From contig CABUUK010000001.1 of NCBI GenBank assembly GCA_902494765.1, positions 1-64,000 of the forward strand: a DNA stretch of 64,000 nucleotides, given 5' to 3'. Source of the DNA: an uncultured Collinsella sp. Lineage in GTDB: Bacteria; Actinomycetota; Coriobacteriia; Coriobacteriales; Coriobacteriaceae. Of this stretch, positions 1-8,489 are shown in pieces. The first letter of the stretch is position 1. Every line of letters begins with the position of its first letter. The notes below the pieces were generated by a model. It ran no database searches and was not told where the DNA came from. It saw only the letters and a program-made list of their open reading frames with translations. A program made the translations under genes and the position numbers.

Positions 1-1128
1 CCTGCCGATATCATGGCGTGTCCTGAGTCGATGACGGGCGCTTATCTGACCGGCAAACGAATGATCCGGGTGCCTGATGAACGGCGCAAGCCCGGTCGCG
101 GCTGCCTTAAAATTACGGGCGCTCGAGCCAACAACCTCAAAAACGTTACTGCCAAAATCGAGTTTGGTACGCTTACGGTTGTTACCGGCGTGTCGGGATC
201 GGGCAAGAGCTCCCTGGTTACCGATACCATTGCGCCTGCCCTTACGAATGCCATTCACCGTTCGACGCGCCCTGTGGGTCCATATAAGAAAATCGAGGGC
301 ATCGAGTGTATCGATAAGGTTATCGATATCGACCAGTCGCCGATTGGCCGCACGCCGCGTTCCAACCCTGCTACCTATATCGGCCTGTGGGATGATCTTC
401 GCGCGCTGTTTGCGAGTACGCCGGAGTCGAAGGCGCGCGGCTACTCGCCGGGTCGTTTCTCCTTTAATGTGAGTGGCGGGCGCTGTGAGGCGTGCAAGGG
501 CGACGGGCAGATCAAGATCGAGATGCACTTCCTTCCCGATATCTACGTTCCCTGCGAAGTTTGCGGCGGTAAACGCTACAACCGCGAGACACTCGAGGTC
601 ACCTACCGTGGCAAGACCATCTCGGACGTGCTCGACATGAGCGTCACCGAGGCGCTGGCCTTCTTTGGGAATATCCCGCAGATCAAGCGAAAGCTCCAGA
701 CGCTGTACGATGTAGGCTTGGGCTACGTGAGCCTGGGCCAGCCCGCCACGACGCTCTCGGGCGGCGAGGCGCAGCGTGTGAAGCTCGCCAAGGAGCTTCA
801 TCGACGCCAGACGGGCAAGACGTTCTATATTTTGGACGAGCCGACGACCGGTCTTCATTTTGAGGACGTCCGCCAGCTGCTCGATGTGCTGCAGCGCTTG
901 GTCGATGCGGGCAACACGGTGCTGGTGATTGAGCACAACCTTGATGTCATCAAGGTTGCCGACCGCCTGATCGATATGGGTCCCGAGGGCGGTAACGGCG
1001 GCGGAACCGTCGTGGTTTCGGGCACACCGGAGCAGGTTGCGGACTGTCCGCAGAGTTATACGGGCAAGTTTTTGGCGCCGTTGCTCAGGCGTGACCGGGA
1101 GCGTCAGGCTCAACTTGATGCTCAATAA
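1..1128 (+). CDS. uvrA: UvrABC excinuclease subunit A, C-terminal part
   Basis: C-terminal about 375 residues of the damage-recognition ATPase of nucleotide excision repair; the 5' part lies upstream of the window and the frame is open from base 1. Visible are the second Walker A (GVSGSGKSS), the zinc-finger cysteine pairs (CEAC and CEVC) bracketing the DNA-contacting insertion, the ABC signature [11 protein letters not shown], Walker [11 protein letters not shown] and the switch histidine in VIEHN. This order is diagnostic for UvrA. The protein loads UvrB on damaged DNA; uvrC lies 2.3 kb downstream on the same strand. No frameshift is seen in the visible part. Confidence 0.97.
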   Translation, partial: PADIMACPESMTGAYLTGKRMIRVPDERRKPGRGCLKITGARANNLKNVTAKIEFGTLTVVTGVSGSGKSSLVTDTIAPALTNAIHRSTRPVGPYKKIEGIECIDKVIDIDQSPIGRTPRSNPATYIGLWDDLRALFASTPESKARGYSPGRFSFNVSGGRCEACKGDGQIKIEMHFLPDIYVPCEVCGGKRYNRETLEVTYRGKTISDVLDMSVTEALAFFGNIPQIKRKLQTLYDVGLGYVSLGQPATTLSGGEAQRVKLAKELHRRQTGKTFYILDEPTTGLHFEDVRQLLDVLQRLVDAGNTVLVIEHNLDVIKVADRLIDMGPEGGNGGGTVVVSGTPEQVADCPQSYTGKFLAPLLRRDRERQAQLDAQ

Positions 1129-1260
1129 ATAGGCGATTCAGTTTATGGGCGCCATCGACTCCTTGTGATTCGATGGCGCTTGCTGTGCCGAAGTGACGTA
1201 TGCAGCCGAATTGGACATATACTTAATCTTTGCGTCCGAATGCGAGGGAAAGGATATGTC

Positions 1261-1761
1261 ATGGCAAAGGCTGTAAAGACGCCAAAAACCAATGCGATGC
1301 GCGAGCTGGAAAGCGCCGGCATTTCCTATGTTCTACATACGTACGAAGACGATGGTGATGAGTCGGTGGGCCTGGGGGTCGCGATTTCGGAGCAGCTTGG
1401 CGAGGAGCCCGGTCAAGGATTTAAGACCTTGGTCTGCGTGACGCCGTCCAACGACCATGTCGTGTGCTGCATCCCTGTTGCCGATGAGCTCGATCTAAAG
1501 TCCGCCGCGCGTGCCGCGGGGGAGAAGTCCTTGGTTATGATGCATGTGAAGGATTTGCTTGCGGCGACTGGCTACGTTCGCGGCGGCTGCAGCCCGGTCG
1601 GTATGAAAAAACGCTACCGGACGCTCATTGATGAGACGTGTGTCCTTTGGGATACCATTTTTATTTCGGGAGGCAAGCGTGGTTATCAGCTCGAGCTTGC
1701 ACCCGATGATTTAATTGCATTTTGCGGGGCGACGGTTGCCGCGATTACGAGAGAGGACTGA
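1261..1761 (+). CDS. ybaK: Cys-tRNA(Pro)/Cys-tRNA(Cys) deacylase, YbaK/EbsC family
   Basis: About 166-residue cytosolic editing enzyme that hydrolyses cysteine mischarged on tRNA(Pro). Family hallmarks are the KTLV strand, the GGCSPVGMKK loop near residue 107, and the usual length of about 160 residues. ATG at 1261 is chosen because GAGGGAAAGG lies just upstream and homology begins here; the frame could be extended upstream, but without family support. It ends 3 bp before murJ, suggesting co-transcription. Substrate specificity within the YbaK/ProX/EbsC superfamily cannot be fixed from sequence alone. Confidence 0.9.
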   Translation: MAKAVKTPKTNAMRELESAGISYVLHTYEDDGDESVGLGVAISEQLGEEPGQGFKTLVCVTPSNDHVVCCIPVADELDLKSAARAAGEKSLVMMHVKDLLAATGYVRGGCSPVGMKKRYRTLIDETCVLWDTIFISGGKRGYQLELAPDDLIAFCGATVAAITRED

Positions 1762-1764
1762 GCG

Positions 1765-3447
1765 ATGCCGCAGGAAGAATTGAAGCGCGGAGCTCATTTT
1801 GCAAAAGAATCTGCGCCTCAGACGCCCTCATCCGAAGCTTCTTCGTCGCGAGATGACACTGACGACATGGGCTCGTCGGACTACTCCACGGTTGGTCGTT
1901 CCGCCGGGCTTATGACCATCCTGACTATCGTGTCTCGCGTCACCGGTTTTATCCGCACGTGGGCAATGGCGGCCGCTATCGGCATGTCGCTACTCTCGTC
2001 CTCCTATCAGGTCGCCAACAACCTGCCCAATATGCTCTACGAACTCGTGATGGGTGGCATGCTCGTGACGGCGTTTTTGCCCGTGTACATGGGCGTGAGG
2101 CGTGAGCAGGGTCGCGAGGCCTCGAACGAGTACGTGGGCAACCTGCTCGGCATTCTGCTTTTAGTGCTGGGTGGCATTTCGTTGCTGGGGACCGTGTTCG
2201 CCCCGGGCTTTATCTGGACGCAATCGTTCCTTTCGGGTGACGGTGGCAGCATGGATACCGCTGCGTTCATGTTCCGTTTCTTTGCCATCCAGATTCTGTT
2301 TTATGGTTTGGGCTCGGTGTTCTCGGGCGTTCTCAACGCACACCGCGACTACTTTTGGTCGACGTTTGCCCCGGTCCTCAACAATGTGATCGTCATTGCG
2401 AGCTTTATGGGTTTTGCGCCCGTGTCCGCACAGTTTGGCGAACGTGCCGGCATCATCTTGATTGCGGCCGGTACGACCCTCGGTGTCTTTGTTCAGATGG
2501 CATGTCAGATTCCCGCGCTTGGCAAGCACGGCGTGCATCCCCATATCCATATCGACTTTAAGGACCCCGCGCTGCGCCAGACGATTGCGCTCGGTATCCC
2601 GACGCTGCTCGCCACGGTGTGCATGTTTGTCTCGACTTCTATCACCAACGCTGCCGCGCTGGTGGTCCAGCCCGAGACGGGTCCTTCCGTCATCGCCTAT
2701 GCGCGCCTGTGGTACACGCTGCCCTACGCGCTGATTGCCGCCTCGCTTTCGACGGCGCTCTATACCGAGCTCTCTCATGACGCACAGGAGAAGGATTACG
2801 ACAGCGTTCGCACGGGCATTTCGCGTGGCGTCGCCCAGATGCTGTTCTTCCTGATTCCGTTCGCACTGTACCTGATTGTCTTCGCACGTCCGCTCAATTT
2901 GATCTACTGTGCTGGCAAGTTCGATGAATCCGGCGTGGCGCTGGTATCCGAGTACCTTGTCTACCTGGCGCTCTCGCTGCCGCTCTACGGCGTGGTCGTG
3001 TTGATGCAGAAGAGCTTCTCTGCCTTGCTCGACATGAAGCCCTATAGCCGCTATTGCCTGTATTCCGCCATCGGCCAGGCCGGCTCGGTTCTGCTGTTTG
3101 GCGTTGTGCTGGGCTTCGGTATGCCGGCAATCGCGCTTTCGTATGTCGTCGACTACGTGATCTTGGTCGGCTGTTCGCTGTGGTGGCTGCGTCGTCGCCT
3201 GCGTGGCCTTCAGGTCAAATTTATCCTACATGGCGGTTTCTTTGGCCTTTTGCTCGGTGGCCTAGGTGCTGCCGCAGGCGCCGGCGTCATGTGGGCGCTT
3301 GAACACTTTGTCGGGGCACTTGGCGGCTCGATTCTGATTACTCTTGGCTACGTTTGCGTTGCGGGTGTCGCCTCGCTTGTTGTTACCTTTGGCCTTGCCG
3401 TCGTCCTTAAGATGCCCGAGGTCTCGGCGCTGCTTCGTCGCAAGTAG
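1765..3447 (+). CDS. murJ: Lipid II flippase MurJ (MviN family)
   Basis: Polytopic membrane protein of 560 residues that moves lipid II across the cytoplasmic membrane for peptidoglycan synthesis. A hydrophilic N-terminal segment of about 45 residues precedes the typical start of the fold (TVGRSAGLMTILTIVSRVTG), then about 14 hydrophobic helices. The stretch NNLPNMLYELVMGGMLVTAF matches the conserved MurJ region around transmembrane segment 2. No C-terminal pseudokinase extension of the mycobacterial type is present. It starts 3 bp after the YbaK-like gene and its stop abuts the uvrC start, so the three are probably one transcript. Confidence 0.94.
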   Translation: MPQEELKRGAHFAKESAPQTPSSEASSSRDDTDDMGSSDYSTVGRSAGLMTILTIVSRVTGFIRTWAMAAAIGMSLLSSSYQVANNLPNMLYELVMGGMLVTAFLPVYMGVRREQGREASNEYVGNLLGILLLVLGGISLLGTVFAPGFIWTQSFLSGDGGSMDTAAFMFRFFAIQILFYGLGSVFSGVLNAHRDYFWSTFAPVLNNVIVIASFMGFAPVSAQFGERAGIILIAAGTTLGVFVQMACQIPALGKHGVHPHIHIDFKDPALRQTIALGIPTLLATVCMFVSTSITNAAALVVQPETGPSVIAYARLWYTLPYALIAASLSTALYTELSHDAQEKDYDSVRTGISRGVAQMLFFLIPFALYLIVFARPLNLIYCAGKFDESGVALVSEYLVYLALSLPLYGVVVLMQKSFSALLDMKPYSRYCLYSAIGQAGSVLLFGVVLGFGMPAIALSYVVDYVILVGCSLWWLRRRLRGLQVKFILHGGFFGLLLGGLGAAAGAGVMWALEHFVGALGGSILITLGYVCVAGVASLVVTFGLAVVLKMPEVSALLRRK

Positions 3448-5394
3448 GTGCGCGTGGCCGGTCACGACAACATACCAACGCTTGCCGAGCAGGTTTCGCG
3501 CGTTCCCACACAGCCCGGATGCTACCTTTGGAAGGATGCCAAGGGCGATGTCATCTACGTGGGCAAGGCGAAAAACCTGCGCGCCCGCATGCGTCAATAC
3601 GTGACACTGCAGGATGAGCGTCAAAAGATCCCGCTGATGATGCAGCTGGTGGCGAGCTTTGACTACATCGTTGTCGAAACCGAGCATGAGGCGCTTGTAC
3701 TCGAGCGCAACCTGATCGGCCAGTACCATCCGTACTTTAACGTCGACCTCAAGGATGACAAGAGCTACCCCTTTATCGCCATTACAAAGGGCGACCTGTA
3801 TCCCGCGATCAAATACACGCGTGAGCGTCATAAGCCGGGAACGCGCTATTTTGGACCCTATACCGATAGCCGTGCGGCACGTGAGACGATAGATACGCTG
3901 CGCAAGGTTATCCCCATCTGCTCTGCATCCTGTGCGGAGTGGCGTCGTTGTCGCCGTACCATCGAGTCCCACAAGGGCGAGGAAGACATCGTCAATATGA
4001 TTTGCGCACAAAACGGGCGTCCCTGCTTTGACTACCATGTCGGGCGCGGCCCGGGTGCGTGTGTCGGCGCGATTTCCCCGGCAGACTATGCCAAGAACGT
4101 CAAGCGTGTCGAGCGCTTTTTGTCGGGCCATCGCAAGGATGTCGTCGATGAGCTGACCTCCGAGATGACGGATGCCGCCGAGGCGCTCGACTTTGAGCGC
4201 GCGGCACGCGTCAAACGTCGTTTGGAGGTCATCAGGGGTCTGGACGATCGTCAGCAAGTCGTTTTTCCCTCCAGTGTCGATATCGATGTCATCGGGTTCT
4301 ATCGCGAGGAGACCATCTCCGCCGCTTGCGTCTTCGTCGTTCGCGAGGGCCGAACAGTTCGCACCTGCGAGTTCATTCTCGACAAGGGTCTTGATGTTGA
4401 CGAGGAAGAGCTCCAGTCGGGCTTTCTTAAGCGCTATTACGACGAGACGGCTGATATTCCAGCTGAGGTCAACCTTTCCGTCGAGCTTGAGGATGCGGAG
4501 GCGCTGGGGGAGTGGCTTGCGGGCAAGCGTGAGCGTTCCTGCCATCTCCATAGGCCGCAGCGTGGCGAAAAGCACCGTCTGCTCGATATGGCATCCAAAA
4601 ATGCGCGCCATGCCCTCATGCGCTACATGATGCGAACGGGGTACGCTGACGACCGCACCAATCAAGCGCTCCTGGAGCTCGAAAGTGCGTTGGCGCTGCC
4701 ATCGCCGCCGTTGCGTATCGAGTGCTTCGATATCTCTACACTGCATGGCACCTTTACGGTCGCCTCGATGGTGGTGTTTACCAACGGGCGCGCCGACAAG
4801 AGCCAGTACCGTCGTTTTAAAATTCAGGCCGAATTGGACGAGGCAAACGACTTCGTGTCGATGTCCGAGGTTTTGGGACGACGCTATGCTCCCGAGCGCA
4901 TGGCCGACGAGCGCTTTGGCTCGCGCCCCGATTTGCTCGTTGTCGATGGCGGTAAGCCGCAATTGACCGCTGCGATCAAGCAACTTGAGGCTCTTGGGCT
5001 CGATATACCAGTTTGTGGCTTGGCAAAGGCCGACGAGGAAGTTTTTGTGCCTTGGGACGAGACTCCTGTCGTGCTGCCGACCGGGTCTGCTTCGCTCTAT
5101 CTAATTAAACAGGTACGCGATGAGTCCCACCGATTTGCCATCACGTTCCACCGTGAGTTGCGCGATAAAGCCATGACGGTTTCGGTACTCGATGACGTTC
5201 CGGGCGTGGGACCCACCAGAAAACGTGCCCTTATGCGCCATTTTGGCTCGATGAAGCGTTTGCGCGCGGCGAGCGAGCAAGAGATCGCGGAAGTTCGCGG
5301 CATACCTGCCGATGTTGCCAAGGCGGTCCACGAGGCGCTCGTTGCATGGAATGCCGAGCGCGCCGAGGCGGCGGCTGGCCATTCCGATAGCTAA
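3448..5394 (+). CDS. uvrC: UvrABC excinuclease subunit C
   Basis: 648-residue dual-incision nuclease of excision repair. Domains in order: GIY-YIG nuclease (GCYLW... VIYVGKAKNL, residues about 18-95), a cysteine-rich region (about 150-210), UVR motif (ALDFERAARVKRRLEVI, near 247), RNase H-like endonuclease domain (IECFDIS, near 425; LLVVDGGKPQL) and C-terminal helix-hairpin-helix repeats. The likely GTG start directly follows the murJ stop; a second GTG lies two codons later. The cysteine region is unusual: the GRC-x3-C pair of typical UvrC reads GRGPGAC here, and a short insert carries extra cysteines (see findings). In Actinobacteria uvrC is normally followed by rapZ; here a 10.9-kb sialic acid locus intervenes. 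Confidence 0.96.
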   Translation: MRVAGHDNIPTLAEQVSRVPTQPGCYLWKDAKGDVIYVGKAKNLRARMRQYVTLQDERQKIPLMMQLVASFDYIVVETEHEALVLERNLIGQYHPYFNVDLKDDKSYPFIAITKGDLYPAIKYTRERHKPGTRYFGPYTDSRAARETIDTLRKVIPICSASCAEWRRCRRTIESHKGEEDIVNMICAQNGRPCFDYHVGRGPGACVGAISPADYAKNVKRVERFLSGHRKDVVDELTSEMTDAAEALDFERAARVKRRLEVIRGLDDRQQVVFPSSVDIDVIGFYREETISAACVFVVREGRTVRTCEFILDKGLDVDEEELQSGFLKRYYDETADIPAEVNLSVELEDAEALGEWLAGKRERSCHLHRPQRGEKHRLLDMASKNARHALMRYMMRTGYADDRTNQALLELESALALPSPPLRIECFDISTLHGTFTVASMVVFTNGRADKSQYRRFKIQAELDEANDFVSMSEVLGRRYAPERMADERFGSRPDLLVVDGGKPQLTAAIKQLEALGLDIPVCGLAKADEEVFVPWDETPVVLPTGSASLYLIKQVRDESHRFAITFHRELRDKAMTVSVLDDVPGVGPTRKRALMRHFGSMKRLRAASEQEIAEVRGIPADVAKAVHEALVAWNAERAEAAAGHSDS

Positions 5395-5494
5395 ACACGA
5401 GCCTAAACAACTGATATACATGATTGCGCGATTTTCAACCATTTATTTCGCCATGATTGCCTGCTGGTTTCGGGTTTTATTAACGCTAAAACGT

Positions 5495-5526
5495 TTGACT
5501 AACCCAAGCGAAAACCCTGCTATCCT
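5495..5526 (+). promoter_or_regulatory. Possible promoter of the sialic acid operon
   Basis: TTGACT at 5495 and TATCCT at 5521, the latter preceded by TG in extended -10 style (TGCTATCCT). Spacing is 20 bp, longer than ideal, so this is tentative. Nothing else promoter-like was noticed in the 364-bp gap after uvrC. Confidence 0.35.
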
Positions 5527-5557
5527 GCGGGTTGACGAAGACTGATATCTCACCTCG

Positions 5558-5640
5558 CCGATACATACTGTCTGGCGAATCATTTGTCAATGAATTCGGT
5601 GAACGGTAGTAAATACCGTTCAAGCGTATGTATGTATCGG
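5558..5640 (+). promoter_or_regulatory. Three-stem structured leader (candidate riboswitch or operator)
   Basis: Closing stem CCGATACATAC (5558-5568) with GTATGTATCGG (5630-5640). It encloses two hairpins: CGAATCATT/AATGAATTCG (5576-5598, loop TGTC) and GAACGGTA/TACCGTTC (5601-5621, loop GTAAA). As RNA it would form a three-way junction about 120 nt before the start of the solute-binding protein gene. As DNA, the perfect 8-bp inverted repeat at 5601-5621 could be a repressor site. It matches no riboswitch class I recognise. Confidence 0.5.
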
Positions 5641-5758
5641 TCGCCGAGCGCGGCACCTCAGTTGGGTTCGTCGGTAGGTAAGGTATATATCGTCCGCAAG
5701 TTGCGCGGGGGCACGTCTAGGTGCTCCCGAGTAAGATTCTCTATTGATAGGAGAAGAC

Positions 5759-7372
5759 ATGACCATCATCAACAAGGGTATGTCCAGGCGTTCGTTCCTC
5801 GGCCTCACCGGCAGCGTCGCTGCTGTCGCCGGCCTTGGTCTCACTGGCTGCGGTGGCAGCTCTAGCGACGAGGGTTCCGCTTCCGGCTCCACCGATTCCG
5901 CCAACCGTGGCGGCGGCGTGATCACCGCTGGTTCCGCTTACGCTCCGTCCAGCTTCGATCCCGCCAGCACCGGCTCCGCTGTGGGCCTGGGTGCTAACTG
6001 GCACGTCGTCGAGGGCCTCTACGGCATCGATTACCACGACTACAGCACCTTCAACGAGCTCGCCACCGACGATCCCAAGTCTGTGGACGACACCACTTTC
6101 GAGGTCACCATCCGCAAGGGCGCCAAGTTCTCCGATGGCACCGAGGTCACCGCTGACGATGTCGTTGCCTCCTACACCGCTTGCGCCGCTTCCGCTACCT
6201 ATGCTCCGTTCTTCCAGCCCTTCGAGTCCATCGAGGCCAAGGACGCCAGCACCGTGACGGTCAAGACTAAGGTCCCCAACTTCTCCCTGCTCAAGGATCG
6301 TCTGGCCATCGTCCGCGTTACCCCGGCCACCCAGACCGAGGAGGATCGCGCCAAGCAGCCGATCGGTTCCGGCCCCTGGATGTACGACTCTATCTCCGAT
6401 ACCGAGATTACCCTGGTTCCCAATCCTGAGTACAACGGTGAGTATGCTGCCGAGGATAAGAAGATCCAGTACAGCATCCTGACCGACCCCACCGCTCGCG
6501 TTACCGCTCAGCAGGAGGGCTCCACGCTCGTTATGGAGCTCGTTACCGCTGACGCCGTCGACCAGCTTGAGAGCGCCGGCTGCAAGATCGATAACGTTCA
6601 GGGTTTCGGCACCCGCTTCATCATGTTCAACGTCGCCAAGGAGCCTTGGAACAACGTCAAGGTCCGTCAGGCTGTCATGTATGCGCTCGACACCGAGAAG
6701 ATGGTCAGCAACACCTTCGCCGGCCTTGCCACCGCTGCCAGCTGCTACCTGCCCAAGAGCTTCACCAACTATCATGAGGCTTCCACGGTGTACAAGACCG
6801 ACGCCAAGAAGGCTAAGAAGCTCATCGAGGAGTCTGGCATCACCCCGGGTGCCATCACCCTGCGCACCACCGACAACGAGCAGATTAAGGGCATGGCCGC
6901 CCAGGTCAAGAACGACCTCGACGCTCTCGGCTTCGATGTGACCATCCAGACCGATACCTCGCCGGCCACTTACGCTGCCATCGACGGCGGCGAGGCCTAC
7001 GATATCCTCCTTGCCCCTGGCGATCCTTCCTGCTTCGGCGCCGACCCCGACCTGCTGCTCAACTGGTGGTACGGCGACAACGTCTGGATGCAGACCCGTT
7101 GCCCGTGGAAGGAGTCCGCTGAGTGGCAGAAGCTCCACGGCCTCATGGACGAGGCTCTTGCCGCCGAGGGCGACGAGCAGCAGAAGAAGTGGAACGAGTG
7201 CTTCGACATCATTGCCGACAACGCCGTTCTGTACCCCGTTGTCCACGTCAAGACCGTCTCCGCTTCCTGGGACGATCCGTCCACTGCACCCAACGGCGAG
7301 GCCCTCGATGGCTTCAAGGGCATCGGCACGACGAGCATGTCCTTCAGGGGCGTTGCGACCGTCAAGGCGTAA
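5759..7372 (+). CDS. Solute-binding lipoprotein of a Dpp/SAT-type ABC importer, probably for sialic acid
   Basis: 537-residue family 5 (peptide/nickel/opine-type) extracytoplasmic binding protein. The N-terminus has a twin-arginine motif SRRSFLG, a hydrophobic stretch and lipobox LTGC, so it is probably a Tat-exported lipoprotein. The body shows the family-5 signatures RKGAKFSDGTEVTADDVV and VRQAVMYALDTEKMV. ATG 5759 has AGGAG 6 bp upstream. Sequence alone says peptide family; sialic acid is inferred because lyase, kinase and epimerase genes for Neu5Ac follow in the same direction, and because family-5 SAT importers such as SatABCD carry sialic acid. A hairpin follows the gene, so it may be expressed above the permeases. 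Confidence 0.85.
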   Translation: MTIINKGMSRRSFLGLTGSVAAVAGLGLTGCGGSSSDEGSASGSTDSANRGGGVITAGSAYAPSSFDPASTGSAVGLGANWHVVEGLYGIDYHDYSTFNELATDDPKSVDDTTFEVTIRKGAKFSDGTEVTADDVVASYTACAASATYAPFFQPFESIEAKDASTVTVKTKVPNFSLLKDRLAIVRVTPATQTEEDRAKQPIGSGPWMYDSISDTEITLVPNPEYNGEYAAEDKKIQYSILTDPTARVTAQQEGSTLVMELVTADAVDQLESAGCKIDNVQGFGTRFIMFNVAKEPWNNVKVRQAVMYALDTEKMVSNTFAGLATAASCYLPKSFTNYHEASTVYKTDAKKAKKLIEESGITPGAITLRTTDNEQIKGMAAQVKNDLDALGFDVTIQTDTSPATYAAIDGGEAYDILLAPGDPSCFGADPDLLLNWWYGDNVWMQTRCPWKESAEWQKLHGLMDEALAAEGDEQQKKWNECFDIIADNAVLYPVVHVKTVSASWDDPSTAPNGEALDGFKGIGTTSMSFRGVATVKA

Positions 7373-7436
7373 GACTCGCTTGAGTCTGTATGCAGGATGT
7401 CGGTCGTTGGGACCGTATCCTCATAGTTGAAACAAA

Positions 7437-7466
7437 GACCCGGGCGGCAACGATGTCGCTCGGGTC
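7437..7466 (+). terminator. Intercistronic hairpin after the binding-protein gene
   Basis: GACCCGGGCG (7437-7446) pairs with CGCTCGGGTC (7457-7466), ten pairs with one G-U, followed by TTG rather than a full T-run. Its place between the binding-protein and permease genes suggests partial termination or protection of the upstream mRNA. Confidence 0.6.
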
Positions 7467-7529
7467 TTGTAATGAGTATCCGTACTCATATACCAGTTGG
7501 TCCTACCGACAAAAGAAAGGGGAGAGAAC

Positions 7530-8486
7530 GTGAACAACTTGCTACGTTTGATTGGAAGGCGTCTTGTGGCGCTGCCGATCATGGCATTGGGCGTCACCGT
7601 CCTGGTGTTCTTCCTTATGTCGTTCTCCAAGACCGACCCCGCCTACACGGCGTTGGGTGACGGTGCCTCGCCCGAGGCGGTTGCCGAGTACCATGAGAAG
7701 TATGGTCTGGACGACCCCTGGCCCGTGCGCTACGTGCGCTATATGGGCGATTTGATCCATGGCGACATGGGCACCTATGGTGCTGCTCGCAACTCCGTTG
7801 CCAAGCGCATCTCCACGGCCCTGCCCGTCACGATGCAGCTGACCTTTATCGGTCTTGCTATCGGTGCGGTCGTTTCGTTTTTGCTCGGCGTCATCGCGGC
7901 ACTGTATCGCGACAAATGGCCGGACCAAGTGATCCGCGTCTTTTCCATCGCCGGCTTGGCAACCCCGTCGTTCTGGCTTGCCGTTCTGTTGATCCTGCTG
8001 TTCTCTTCCTACCTTAAGGTGCTCCCGGCATCGGGTGCTCTGCCTCACTTCACCACGAATCCGGTTGGCTATCTGGGACGTATGATCATGCCCGCCATCG
8101 CCTTGGCATTTCCGCTGACGGGCCAGATGACTCGTATCGTGCGTACCGCCATGGTCGAGGAGCTCGACAAGGATTATGTCCGTATGGCTCGCGGCGCCGG
8201 CGTTCCCGAGAAGGTCGTCGTCGGCATCAACGTTCTTCGCAATGCGCTGATCACCCCGGTCACCACCCTCGGTCTTAAGATCGGTTACCTCATGGGCGGC
8301 GCTGTCGTCATCGAGGTTATCTTCAACCTCCCCGGCATGGGCACCGCGATTCTGCAGGGCGTTCAGGGCAACGAGGCGAACCTGGTTCAGGGCGTCGTTA
8401 TCGTCGTTGCTCTTGCCTTCATCATCATCAACATCGTGGTTGACATGCTCTACCTGCTCATCAACCCGCGCATCAGGACGGTGTAG
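7530..8486 (+). CDS. ABC importer permease, DppB family (sialic acid operon)
   Basis: 318-residue inner-membrane permease with about six transmembrane helices. It carries the binding-protein-dependent transport motif MARGAGVPEKVVVGINVLRNAL, through which it contacts the ATPase, and the DppB-type ending DMLYLLINPRIRTV. The start is set at GTG 7530, preceded by AAAGGGGAG with good spacing. The stop is 3 bp before the next gene, so the two are probably translationally coupled. It should pair with the permease half of the following fusion protein to form the channel. Confidence 0.88.
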   Translation: MNNLLRLIGRRLVALPIMALGVTVLVFFLMSFSKTDPAYTALGDGASPEAVAEYHEKYGLDDPWPVRYVRYMGDLIHGDMGTYGAARNSVAKRISTALPVTMQLTFIGLAIGAVVSFLLGVIAALYRDKWPDQVIRVFSIAGLATPSFWLAVLLILLFSSYLKVLPASGALPHFTTNPVGYLGRMIMPAIALAFPLTGQMTRIVRTAMVEELDKDYVRMARGAGVPEKVVVGINVLRNALITPVTTLGLKIGYLMGGAVVIEVIFNLPGMGTAILQGVQGNEANLVQGVVIVVALAFIIINIVVDMLYLLINPRIRTV

Positions 8487-8489
8487 ATT

